Shown: one piece after another, positions 29,575 through 38,989 of the stretch | Position numbering within the stretch: position 1 is the stretch's first letter | How the letters are laid out: every line of letters begins with the position of its first letter | Assembly: GCA_033558025.1 (NCBI GenBank) | Contig: JAUCEF010000007.1 | Location: 4,402,001 to 4,466,000 of the forward strand | Source: Phytophthora sp. 'mugwort' | Lineage: Eukaryota > Oomycota > Peronosporomycetes > Peronosporales > Peronosporaceae | DNA length: 64,000 nt | Reading direction: 5' to 3' | Program-made: the position numbers and the translations under genes | The notes under the pieces: model-generated | Told to the model about the DNA's origin: nothing | Seen by the model: only the letters and a program-made list of their open reading frames with translations | The model's database searches: none

Positions 29575-31334
29575 ATGGCCACGCCCGACGCTCCTAAGAC
29601 TCCGCTGACGAACCCTGCTCGCCCCAGCCTGTCAAGTTCGGCTGGGATGAACACGGTAAGGTCGGTCGTGCGATGAGCGGTAACGGGAACGCACGCTGAA
29701 GGTGGGAGTAGAGGTATGGCAGGAACTACTCCACCAATGATACTTCGAGTGGCGTACAAGGGACGTCTGCACAGACTACGGCGCAAGAGGAGACTACTAA
29801 ACTTCCGACAACGCACTCAGATAATGGTACTGCGGGGGAGCAGGAGTTCCCTAGTAGCGGAAGCTCGTGGCCCTACAACAACAGCCCCTACTACATGATT
29901 ACGACGCTCCAACCATCCCTGGCAGTGTGGTACGGACCGAACCTGCAGCTGACTCCGCCGGCAGTGTGGTACGGACCGAACCTGCAGCTGACTCCGCCGG
30001 TAGGCGTACCTGCTACGTCGTGGCCTCCTAAGCAAGTGCGGACAGCTATACCCTCGCATGGCGGCTACATCATTGGTGGTACGCTAGGATCGTCGAGCTT
30101 CGGGTACACTAGCCCGTACGTGCAATCACAAGGAGCAATGGCATCCTTGCCTCCTGTATGGGACGCCGGAACAGGTACTTGGCAGTTCCCTACTCGGTGG
30201 GCGGCCATTATACCGGAAAATACGGCGGCTACGGCTTCGCCGCACGGTATGTCCCTCGATGTCTGGCCGCATCTGAGAGTGGAGACTCAAGCGCCGACCC
30301 GTCCGCCCAACGGCTTTCGTTTGGAGGACTGCCTTCACGAATCAAGAACGCTGTCAGGATGATTCAACCGTTCTATTCGGACAGGGCCAGCGTGGAAAAG
30401 TTTCGGACGTTCTGGAACGCTTTCGAGAGAGCTACTTATGATCTCGATGAGGCCTTGCATCTGAGGGCGTTCCGCGAGTCTTTGAAGGGCAAGTCTGGCG
30501 AGGAGTGGGGGATGTACTCACAGATCAACGGCTTCGAAACTCTGCGGACTCAATTCTATAACCAGTTCGTATGCCAGACACCCGTGGGCAAAATGATAGA
30601 ACGCTAGAGATCTACCAAGCGTTCCAGGGGGATGTCGGCCGAATTTGGGGCGACCTAGTGTCTAGCCTCTGCGATGCCGCCCAAGGTTATGACCCCCAGA
30701 TGCGTTACCAGTATTTCTTGTCAGGACCACGGAACGAGAAGGGGAAGGCCGCTCTATATACGACTATGGTGAACTTTATATCACAAGCGGGGGCCGTGCT
30801 GCTATACAAGAATATGCATCTCCCGGTGGAGGATGATGCTGACTCCGTCGAGGAAAACCAGCTAAGGCGTCTGGCTCCAAGGACGCTTTAATGGCGCAAA
30901 TGATGGCAATGATGCAGCAGACGCAAAACCTGTTGTTGGAGCAACAGCAACGACTATCTCGCTCATCTCGCTCTCCTGTGCCGGAAGCGTTCACTGCCGC
31001 GGCGTTCGAAGCGTTCGATTACCAAGCGTTGGCTCGGAACGCTGCTAGCGTGGGCATGAACGCTCCCGTTCCCTCGATCCCTACGGGAGGAATCCGTCAA
31101 GGACCCGATCTGTACACTCAGGAAGGTCAGACGTTGTGTGGACGCTGCCATGTCCTGGATTGCAGCCGTATCTCGTGTCGCCGCTTGAACTCAACGTGCG
31201 GAAATTGCCACGCTCGCGGACACATTGCGGTGGAATGTTCCCTTCCGCGCTCCCATCAACCAAGTAGGAACGGTGGAGGGATGATGAACCGGAATGGACG
31301 AACACCCGAGGGCCAACGAGCGTGCTTCCTATGA
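29575..31334 (+). pseudogene. gypsy gag, frameshifted, with intact zinc knuckle
   Basis: It starts MATPDAPKTPLTNPARPSL at 29575 and soon meets a stop. The frame shifts to a Gly/Ser/Tyr-rich segment (29895-30362) and then to the gag core: IKNAVRMIQPFYSD, VEKFRTFWNAFERATYDLDE, LRAFRESLKGKSGEEWGMYS (about 30335-30600). The next frame gives VGRIWGDLVSSLCDAAQGYDPQMRYQYFLSG and AVLLYKNMHLPVEDDAD (30620-30850). The final frame (30891-31334) has a Gln-rich helix, a CGRC-x3-C-x4-C cluster and a perfect CX2CX4HX4C knuckle, CGNCHARGHIAVEC. At least three frameshifts. The protein would bind and package element RNA. Confidence 0.85.
29921..29998 (+). repeat. Exact 39-bp tandem duplication inside gag
   Basis: Units 29921-29959 and 29960-29998 are identical. 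The length keeps frame and repeats 13 residues (AVWYGPNLQLTPP). Identity of the two units in otherwise decayed DNA implies a recent event. Confidence 0.97.
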
Positions 31335-31348
31335 GGTTATTACGACGA

Positions 31349-31668
31349 TGGAAGCGTTGTCGAGGGAAGAACTGTTCGGTGATGGCGGTGATGCTGCATT
31401 TGTTGCGTCGGTCCTATACGACAGTGATGACAGCGACGAGGATGCAGTGGAACTGGAATACCCTTTAGCGGCGCTCACGACTGCCGGTAAAACGGCTGCA
31501 CTACGCTTCGTGATTTTCATGCTAACAGAACACCCTGACTTTGGAATGAAGGTGTTGTCCGGACTTCGGACGATGCGGGAGTGGCTGCGGAGACAGCAGC
31601 GCGAAGAACATGAAGCGGCGCGGGCTCAAACATCTATCCATACCTTTTTCAGTATGCGATGTCTGTAG
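31349..31668 (+). CDS. C-terminal segment of a possible pogo/Tigger-type transposase with a PIP box
   Basis: From the in-frame ATG at 31349: MEALSREELFGDG, an acidic stretch DSDDSDEDAVELE, a helical segment (TAALRFVIFMLTEHPDFGMKVLSGLRTMREWLRRQQREE), then AQTSIHTFF near the end. QTSIHTFF fits the PCNA-interacting consensus Qxx(I/L/M)xx(F/Y)(F/Y). C-terminal helix plus PCNA box is a feature of pogo/Tigger-type transposases, so this may be the tail of such a gene whose catalytic domain is gone. The family call is inference; the motif is seen directly. It follows straight on the gag remnant. Confidence 0.4.
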
Positions 31669-31676
31669 CGACGTGG

Positions 31677-32823
31677 TCATGAAGTCCTCCACGCTGGACG
31701 GCTCGTCGCCCCGAACGCGTAGTCTGGTTCGTCTGAAAGCGCTGACTCTACCGTCTGATGGAGTAGTATACCGGGTACTTGACCAGCACTGTCGCAGGGC
31801 TCGTATATCGGCACCTTGTTCGCCGCTGCGGGGTACATGATCGAGTTCGCCTCGCCCCAGAAACACCAGCCCTTTAACTTGACGTCCGTGTGCGGGACAT
31901 TCACATAGCCCACCATGCCCCACACTGACGTTGAAACCGTCAGCTTGTCCGTTACCTGCACGAGCAGCTCGCCGTACCCCCACACGTCAACGTCCAATTT
32001 GCGCGCCACGATCGATCCGGCAAGCAATTGTCCAGGACCCGCCAACCTCAGCGTCTCCTTGTCGGCAATATCTTCTGTGGCAAGCATGTACCTCCCAATC
32101 CGAACACTGAGGCCTCGAGCTTTTGGGCAGATAAATCGTTCATGTCCACCACAATTTCGCCCGAACCCGTCACCGCGGTCTTCACCTCTCCGGCCTTCAG
32201 ACCACCCGTGACAAGGGCTGCCGCTCCGCTACCAGAGACTTTCACGGCGAGGTTGCCCTCGAGGCTCACCGAGGGGATCTGCAGCAGCGCCTGGCCACTG
32301 CCCGTCACTTTCACCTCGAGCGAGCCCAGAGTGGCGTTTGATCCAGACGCCAGGTACAGTTTCCATTGCCCACGCACGCAAGCGTTACGTCCGCATCGGG
32401 GTCGTCGAGCGTCACCACGTTATCGTTCGGTTTCAGGTCGACGGAGAAGGCCACGGTCACACGGCACAGCAGGTGCTTCTCGAACAGGTAGATCTGAATC
32501 AGGACGTATCCCTCTCCGTATGCGTCGTCGTTTTTCACGTGGAGCTGAAGCCCATCGTTGCAGCGAGACTGCAGGGGCCCGACCTGTATCATGTTCGGCA
32601 AAACTGTCGAGTTACCCGTAACCAGAATCTTAGCCACTACAGCCTCCTCACCTTGCGGCTCGTCGTCGTCTTCGTCCTCCTGACGATGGTGTTGCTTGCG
32701 CAGCATCACTTCGCGTCCCGGGTCCATGCTCTCCAGCTCGTCGGACGCCACGCCCCGGTGACCGCAACCGTGGGCTCCGTCGCAGCGGTCATTGTTACTG
32801 TCAGCGTCTACAGGAAGCTTCAT
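31677..32823 (-). pseudogene. GSG-repeat (DUF2807/head-GIN-like) protein gene, two frameshifts
   Basis: Minus strand, start at 32823 (MKLPVDADSNNDRCDG). A Cys/His and acidic segment (EDEDDDEPQGEE) is followed by beta-rich sequence to DVTLACVGNGN. A shift near 32360 enters LEVKVTGSGQALLQIPSVS, LAVKVSGSGAAALV, KTAVTGSGEIVVDM, EASVFGLGG; a second shift near 32085 enters RLAGPGQLLAG, VDVWGYGELLV, VSTSVWGMVGYVNVPH. Repeats of about 20-25 residues with GSG or GxG turns indicate a beta-helix, as in DUF2807. Function of such oomycete proteins is unknown; a cell-surface role is often guessed. No clear signal peptide at this start. It is a rare non-transposon gene here and looks recently broken, because all other repeats are in frame. 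Sequencing error is an alternative. Confidence 0.65.
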
Positions 32824-32889
32824 GTAGCTTTGTGCTTTGCGAAGCGCGCGTCGCCGCTGAACAAGTATGGAACTGCAAATTCTACATAG

Positions 32890-33430
32890 CGAGTGTATGA
32901 CATAATTTCGAATCGAGCATTAAGTATAAAGTTTGGTAGATATTAATTAAGCCCATAGATAAGCAATGACTACCGAGTTGGTGGATCGAGAACAACAATA
33001 TATAAGATATGTCGGGTACTAATTTGGCCAGGGTTGTCTATACGTTTTCTCATTCACGTACACGCGCTGGCGATTGCGCACGTAGCGAAGTGCAACATGC
33101 CTATCATGTATATCTGTACGCCCGTCGGAATCACATCACGAACTACGAAAGGCTTGCCTGTTTCCCAACGTGACTAAACTGTGGGATGCCGGCTGTGTCA
33201 ATCAACAGGATCCGTCCCTCATCGTGATGTATGCCGCACGTAATACGTGACGTATGGTATGCGTCGCGGAGGCGTTGCATGAATTGTACCTTTCCCCAAG
33301 TGGCCATCACGTGGAACAGCGCACGAGTTGTATGTATATAGGTTTACTGAGCGTTCTCGATGAGGGAATGGTTATGTAGTTTTCTGACTGGGCTCCAAGG
33401 AATGCTGACAAATCATATTGTTAACACTTT
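32890..33430. other. No supportable gene
   Basis: AT-rich intergenic sequence between the GSG-repeat pseudogene and the third bZIP gene, with no domain-bearing frame. Both neighbours are on the minus strand, so 3' signals of the bZIP gene are expected near its right end, but none was identified. Confidence 0.6.
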
Positions 33431-33438
33431 TGAAACCA

Positions 33439-34401
33439 TCAAAAACTCCAAACCCTGTCTAAACTAAACGGGAGCCCACCCAGCTCTTCCAGGGTTCCAA
33501 GCACCCCGATCAAAATACCCACCAGGTCGGTGTTGATTTCCAAGCGTTCCACAAGACCAGTTTCCTCGTCAAACAGAAAGGTCATGGTGCAACTGCAGTT
33601 CAGCCTCTGCCCAAGAAGTTGACTTCGATGAGTCGCATGGTCACCATCATCTTGATGTTTTTCCGTCGGCAGGTTGGGAAACGCTTTGATTAAAGTGTGC
33701 TCTGTAACTGCCGCGCAAAGTGCCCCCGTGGCAATCATCACGCCAGGGGCCACGCACTCGATTCGCTCCAACTGCAGCTCCGAGTCTCTGAAGCTTAGCG
33801 AGAACCGCCGAAAGTGCTTCGTTAGAGCCTCGACCCCGGAGACGTTACCCAAGGCCACATTAGGTGAGAAGCACCCTTTTAGAAGCATCAGACGTATGTG
33901 CTTATTGGTGTTGTTCATCGGCTCGGTGGCTTCCGCCATGCGCCTGGGAGAACGAACGCTGTCTTCGAGTAGCCGAAAAACTTCGGCCACGACGGTCCAC
34001 GGACTCTGCCTAGCCATTTTTTTGCCAGAGAGAATGGCTTCGCGTTCTAGGTTCAAGTGATCGACCTCCTGGCGCAGTCGTTTAACACGCTCCTCAAGTT
34101 GAAGTTTAAGATTCCCCTGTCTGGTGCGATACAGAGCTTGCTTTTTTCTTGCTTTCTCGTGCCGGCTGATGTCTCTCCGTTTGGATGTGTTTTCCTGATC
34201 AGCCTCCGTGGAGTTTGTCTGTGTCGACCGCTTCATGCCGGAAAAATTCGGCAGAATCATGCTCTCTACGAGGTCGACATGATTTCGAGCCCCAGGAGCA
34301 CGCGGAACTACCTGTCGAACGAGTTTGTCGGTAAATCGCCCTTGGTCAAAATTGAGGTGGTTAAAAGAAGTCGGGAGCTGTCCGGAAAAAACGAATGTCA
34401 T
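33439..34401 (-). CDS. bZIP transcription factor, Ala at the invariant Asn position
   Basis: A 320-residue intact ORF. The N-terminus (LPTSF...GRFTDKLVRQVVPRAPGARN) aligns with the gene at 8312. Ala84 replaces the invariant Asn; Arg92 completes the x7 spacing; Leu102, Leu109, Leu116 and Ile123 form the zipper (LEERVKRLRQEVDHLNLERE). The conserved PWTVVAEVFRLLEDSVRSP block and C-terminal domain (APGVMIATGALCAAVTE, NCSCTMTFLFDEE) follow. Ala cannot make the hydrogen bonds of Asn, so DNA contact should be weakened or changed. The start is supported by the conserved leader just upstream. It is nuclear by inference and lies tail-to-head behind the Cys-type gene at 35444-36550. Confidence 0.88.
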   Translation of the reverse strand: MTFVFSGQLPTSFNHLNFDQGRFTDKLVRQVVPRAPGARNHVDLVESMILPNFSGMKRSTQTNSTEADQENTSKRRDISRHEKARKKQALYRTRQGNLKLQLEERVKRLRQEVDHLNLEREAILSGKKMARQSPWTVVAEVFRLLEDSVRSPRRMAEATEPMNNTNKHIRLMLLKGCFSPNVALGNVSGVEALTKHFRRFSLSFRDSELQLERIECVAPGVMIATGALCAAVTEHTLIKAFPNLPTEKHQDDGDHATHRSQLLGQRLNCSCTMTFLFDEETGLVERLEINTDLVGILIGVLGTLEELGGLPFSLDRVWSF

Positions 34402-34412
34402 CTAGAGAGTTG

Positions 34413-34446
34413 CGTGTTGAGGAGGTGATACGTTTGGTAATGAGTG
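34413..34446 (-). promoter_or_regulatory. Initiator-like element and conserved leader of the third bZIP gene
   Basis: On the minus strand CACTCATTACCAAACG (34446-34431) resembles the oomycete initiator, 30-45 bp before the ATG. TCACCTCCTCAACACG (34428-34413) is identical to the leader of the 8312 gene. Confidence 0.55.
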
Positions 34447-34449
34447 GGA

Positions 34450-35440
34450 GGGAGACCTGCAGAGCCCTCCAACAAAAACAAAAAAAGGATAAACTAACTT
34501 GCTGTCCTTATTGCTCAGACGGTTTTCCGATCCAATCCGGCATCAACACTAGTTGATTACCCTTGCTCGTAAGCTGATTGTTATACCTTGTCTATTCACT
34601 CGGCTTTGCAAAATTACTAAGTTATACTAGTATTATTTGTGCATGTGTTTCCTATTTATATCGAGCATAACGGCTTGGCTATTAAGGTGTGTTGCCTTCC
34701 TTATCGGGTAGAATTCGTGATTTTCTCACGAAAGATATTATTACGAACCAAGATTTCGTTATTGGTGGTCTTTGTCTTGAAGGGGACGCAGTTCCCGGTG
34801 AGTACACATTGTCATTGTATACAGTTTGTATTCTTGTACGCACCTCGAAGACGCCGTATATTCACACGCATATGAAGGATTCGTGTCACGAACTTCGTGA
34901 CGAACCTTTTGGACGACCCGACCCAGCAGGTTGTGGACAGCGTTCTCCAGTGTCGACGGTGTGTTGCCTCATGGAGCGCTTGACGATGAGGCGAGGAAAG
35001 TGTGGCGCTCGAAAATTGCCGTGGGCCAGATCTGAGCCTGGTACCGTACAACAGAAATGTAAGGGGCCTGGAGTAAGGTAGCGTCGAATAGCCAAGAAAT
35101 CGTGCAGGGCAAGGCTGGAACGGGACGAGACGCGCGAGCAGATTCGCGCGGTTCCGATCGAAGGTCGCCGGCAAATCCGAGCATGGTCCAGTTTCTTTTG
35201 TACCTTAGACCATGCGAATATTAGCCGAACTGCAATTCGATATACAGCACTTGAACCCTTCCATCACTTCCGAACGGAGAAACTAGTTATACCACATAAT
35301 GTTGTTATATTTCTCAGCTGACTTGATATTTATAGCAGATTCCCTGTGCTTCTCTAATACTACTCCAGAGTCGATAGAATGTACCAGCTCTTCACGATCT
35401 ACCGGTAGGTGTGGTGTCCTTGCTACAGTTGTCAGAGAAG
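34450..35440. other. Intergenic between bZIP genes three and four
   Basis: About 1 kb without a supportable gene. Open frames at 34689-35081 (+) and 34812-35174 (-) overlap each other and have no domain. It contains the upstream region of the 34401 gene and the 3' flank of the 35444 gene. Confidence 0.6.
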
Positions 35441-35443
35441 CAT

Positions 35444-36550
35444 TTAAAAGCCGTCAATGACACACTCTGACGAAACTCGAGCGTGCTCGAGCATCTTTGA
35501 TACGTCCTTCAAATTGCCCAACACTCGAAGCAAAGGGGTCGTAAAATCGATACTAGTCTCCAGACGCACCACACGATCACTGTCTTCGTCGAAAAGGAAA
35601 CTCAAGGAACAGTTGCACTCTAGACGCTGGCCCAGAAGATGCTGATACATCCGTCCGCGATCATCCCCATGGTCTCCAACCGTTGGCTCTTCCAGATGGG
35701 GAAATACATGCCGCAGAGTGAGCTCCGTCACTGACAAACTTAGCCTTGCTCGGGCAGCCATGACACCAGGGGCCACCGACTCGATCCGCTGGAGCTGCAC
35801 GTGCGGGTTCCCAAAGTACTGCGAGAACAGTCTCACCTGCGCCATCAACGGATCGACGCCTTTTAGCTCTCCCATTGACGAATCGTGGGCGAACGATCTC
35901 GCTAGGATGGCCACGATCTGTCGCGTTTCCATGTGGCTCTCCATCTCCTGAGTACTGGTCACACACCACGGCGAGCGGAAGCTAGTTTCGAGCAGTCGGA
36001 AGACTTCTGCGACAATACTCCAGGGACTTTGGTTGCTCCTCTCGCGAGAGGACAGGTCCCGATACCGACGTTTTAGAATGCCTAGCTCATGGTGCAATTG
36101 CTCGACACTCTTCTCAAGGTGCATTTGGTCATTCCTTTGCTTGTCTCGATATCGCGCCTGGTTGGCCCTGCATTGCTCCCGTCGCCGAGACTTATTGTCG
36201 TCCACGCGTTTACGTTTGTGCGTCTGCTTGACTTTGTCTGGGATCGGGCTCATGTCCTCTAGCGTCATCCTTGCTATCGGGGGCGTCTTCCCTCCGGCGC
36301 GTAACAACGTGGCTCTATCGCCAGTTAGACACAGTAACGCATTTGAGGCCTCGTCTTTAGCTCTAAATTCGTCGTGTAACGGTGCCAGAGAGTTCTCGCC
36401 TCTTCTCGGCGCGTCGTAAAGGCCTACTGCGGCCTGGAAAGGTGTCGTGAGCTCCACGACGTCGCCATTGTGGCGGCCGGGGATGATTCGGGGAAGCACG
36501 AGTCCCACGAGGCCGTCGCTCAGGGGTCTGGGTAGAGGGCAGTGTTTCAT
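35444..36550 (-). CDS. bZIP transcription factor, Cys-type basic region
   Basis: The frame is open from 36688, but an initiator-like element at 36596-36582 lies between that ATG and the one at 36550, so 36550 (MKHCPLPRPLSDGLVGLVLP, 368 residues) is the likelier start. Numbering from it, Cys127 sits at the invariant Asn position, Arg135 completes the spacing, and Leu145, 152, 159 and 166 form the zipper (LEKSVEQLHHELGILKRRYRDL). It is preceded by a basic stretch KQTHKRKRVDDNKSRRR. The PWSIVAEVFRLLETSFRSPW block and C-terminal domain are close to the 5884 gene (shared GVMAARA and C-terminal LEHAR-SSEC). Intact. A nuclear DNA-binding dimer is expected, with altered base recognition. Confidence 0.9.
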   Translation of the reverse strand: MKHCPLPRPLSDGLVGLVLPRIIPGRHNGDVVELTTPFQAAVGLYDAPRRGENSLAPLHDEFRAKDEASNALLCLTGDRATLLRAGGKTPPIARMTLEDMSPIPDKVKQTHKRKRVDDNKSRRREQCRANQARYRDKQRNDQMHLEKSVEQLHHELGILKRRYRDLSSRERSNQSPWSIVAEVFRLLETSFRSPWCVTSTQEMESHMETRQIVAILARSFAHDSSMGELKGVDPLMAQVRLFSQYFGNPHVQLQRIESVAPGVMAARARLSLSVTELTLRHVFPHLEEPTVGDHGDDRGRMYQHLLGQRLECNCSLSFLFDEDSDRVVRLETSIDFTTPLLRVLGNLKDVSKMLEHARVSSECVIDGF

Positions 36551-36581
36551 CGTTTCCTGGGTGACTTGTGGCCGAGCAGGC

Positions 36582-36596
36582 AAATTCTGTAATGAG
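36582..36596 (-). promoter_or_regulatory. Initiator-like core promoter of the fourth bZIP gene
   Basis: Minus-strand CTCATTACAGAATTT, with a TCATT core and an AATTT block at the spacing of the oomycete initiator plus FPR. It decides the start codon: the ATG at 36550 lies 32 bp downstream of the element, while the one at 36688 lies upstream of it. Confidence 0.6.
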
Positions 36597-36689
36597 GGAG
36601 GTATCACGTGGCGTTGAGAGAGCTGGCAGTATTGTTTGGAGATCGTAATCGTCCTGGACGGATAATTCTCGCAAACAACTTGCGCCAAG

Positions 36690-38205
36690 TATGGTAGAAA
36701 CCGGAAAATACCGGTAAATTTGCGTAAATGCGCTGCTGTGTACAGTGTGACTAAACTAAGTCCAGATGCGGCTGCGGTACATGTACAAATACTACATGTA
36801 CAACTGGCACGGTGTCAGGGTTTGATTGGCTATCGTGTTACGGTGGGTTGCTTCCCTTAGCTGTCGTGACTAAGCATTCAAATACACTACAATGTATGCA
36901 ATTTACACAAAACTAGCACGCTGCTACAGACCAGCAGCCAATCTGCAGACTGATTTTGTGACAAGCGATCGTCCATTCGCATATGTATTTTAATTGATCG
37001 GCGTTGAACTCAGTTCAAATGAACTATACTGTACGATAATGACAAGCGTCGTAGTCAAATTCTAAAGTTCATTGCGGTAGTCGTTTCAATTTCCACTTTT
37101 TGAGATTGTATGAGGGCACACAACGTTACTCTTGCCAACTCCATCATTAGACGAGATGCTGCGCATGAATCAGCGGACGAGTTGAGGAAGTCGCGACAAA
37201 AAAAAATTTCAAATTGCCGTCGTAATCACCTTGGGTCGCAATCATCGATTGTTACGATCAGTCAACCGACCGCTCGACCACACCGATACGATGACTAAGT
37301 CGCCCTATGGTTTTGCAGTGCCACACGCCTTTATGCAATGGAACAGCGAGCATGGATGGTAGTATTCGAGTCTCTTCGTGTTGATTGATTCTTAGACTCT
37401 ATTAATAGATCCTATATTTATAAGTTGGAGCGGAGCAACTGATGTGAGTGTAGACCGTAGCTGGTAGGTGGTAAAATGGATGCCAGAGCCTGGCCTCCTG
37501 GGCCCCAGGCTCTCTGGCTGCTGAAAAACGGGCGGTCAGATCACGCGTCGGCTGCGTTATTGCCAGAGCCAGTCCGATTACTCGTAACCCGTACGTAGCG
37601 TAATCCACTTTCCAGATTATCTTCACCGGTATACCGGTCAGATTGTTAGGTATCCGAAGTGGTAAACTAGTTTCCTGCAAGCTGTGATTGCGTTTTTCTT
37701 ACAAAACTGGCGCTAAAGATCACGAACGATAACTGCTACCTCCACTGTAAGGAGTGAACATCATGCATATTCATAGGTTTTCATCTTTGATTGCCTATCC
37801 GTTCCAGCATTGCATCATGCCAGCCATGCCGTACAGGTCAACACTTATACGCGTATCTTCCTAGCAGCCATGTAGCCGTTCCCCAGCATCAGGTAGTACT
37901 TTTTCAAACTCCCGGCTGCTCTATCGCGGGTTTCGAGGTTAGGGCTTGTCGCAGAGAAACCTCAGGCACCGTGTCCTCTAAAATCTCATTGTGAAGCGAC
38001 ACGATGCTGATGACTCTATAATAAAATACTCAAATGAATGGTAGCTGCACTCCTACACTGGATGTTTGGCTACTCCATACAAAGCCTGTGTGAGCAGCAA
38101 AACAGCTTGATGCTTCACTTATATAATAAATCTCACTTTTATTTTCTTCTTCATCTGACGCAGACTCCCGTCTATTCTTCTCCTGCACAAGAGCGCTAAC
38201 ATCGA
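36690..38205. other. No supportable gene
   Basis: AT-rich upstream flank of the fourth bZIP gene (to about 37300), then sequence with palindromic bits (tacatgtaca near 36780-36800). From about 37700 to 38205 it probably is the leader or LTR of the copia remnant that starts at 38212, but no partner LTR is visible. Confidence 0.5.
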
Positions 38206-38211
38206 TAAGTC

Positions 38212-38740
38212 ATGAGTCTCAGTCAAGCCTCAAGCGACGACTTCCCACGTCTCACTGGTGTGAGAAACTTCGACGTGTGGAAGGCCCAAGTGAGTGCTTC
38301 GATTGACGGCAAGCATCTACTCGGTTTCGTCATTTAAAAGGACTATGATGGGGTCAGCGACGACGAAGACGACCCTGACTTCAGAGACAGCGAGATGTCC
38401 GACGTTGAAGAACCCTTCAAGCCATCGACCAGCAACATCGTCGACTCGGATGCAGCCAACTACGAGGGCAGTTCTGTTGCCAGCCTGACGTTGCCATGAA
38501 GACGCGCCATTAACACGGGAGACGACAAAGGGGGGTGATCTTCCGCCTACACGTCCAACCAGTTAGCGCAAGGTCAAGCGTGAACGTCTACGCATCAAGA
38601 CCAAGAAGGTCGCGCTCATTCGGCAAAGTAGGTCCGTCGCATGGAACCCCAAGCAAAGGCTTTTCTGATGAAGACATGGCAACACGCACATCCATCTAGT
38701 CAAGCATCTTGTCCCCCAGCCTCGGGCAGACAACGGAACG
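38212..38740 (+). pseudogene. Copia-type gag N-terminal remnant
   Basis: ATG at 38212: MSLSQASSDDFPRLTGVRNFDVWKAQVSASIDGKHLLGFVI, then an in-frame TAA at 38336-38338. The same frame continues KDYDGVSDDEDDPDFRDSEMSDVEEPF, acidic and Ser-rich. A shift follows, then KRERLRIKTKKVALIRQS and WNPKQRLFLMKTWQHAHPS in another frame. The FDVWKAQVSASIDGKHLLGFV pattern is the start of the copia gag domain. The element stops by about 38740 with no pol after it. Confidence 0.65.
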
Positions 38741-38989
38741 TACAATTCTATACCGAATCTGTTTCCAGGTGACCATGTCTCGAAGGGACGTGTTGTTGGT
38801 ACGGTTATTCACATGCGCTCGCAATGCTCGCAGTACTGGTGCGTAATCGTTTTAGTGACCGATTTGGCACGAGCATATGAGAGCCATTCCAAGTGTGGGC
38901 GAGCCATTGTGTGCTGTCTCGATGCCACTGAGGAAACTAAGCCGATTCGTGCAGTCTGCCGCCACCATACGATCCAGCCACCTCATTTG

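Noticed and set aside
36551..36688. Upstream ATG for the fourth bZIP gene
   Set aside because: It lies upstream of the initiator-like element at 36596-36582, so it would not be in the transcript; not excluded if another promoter is used.
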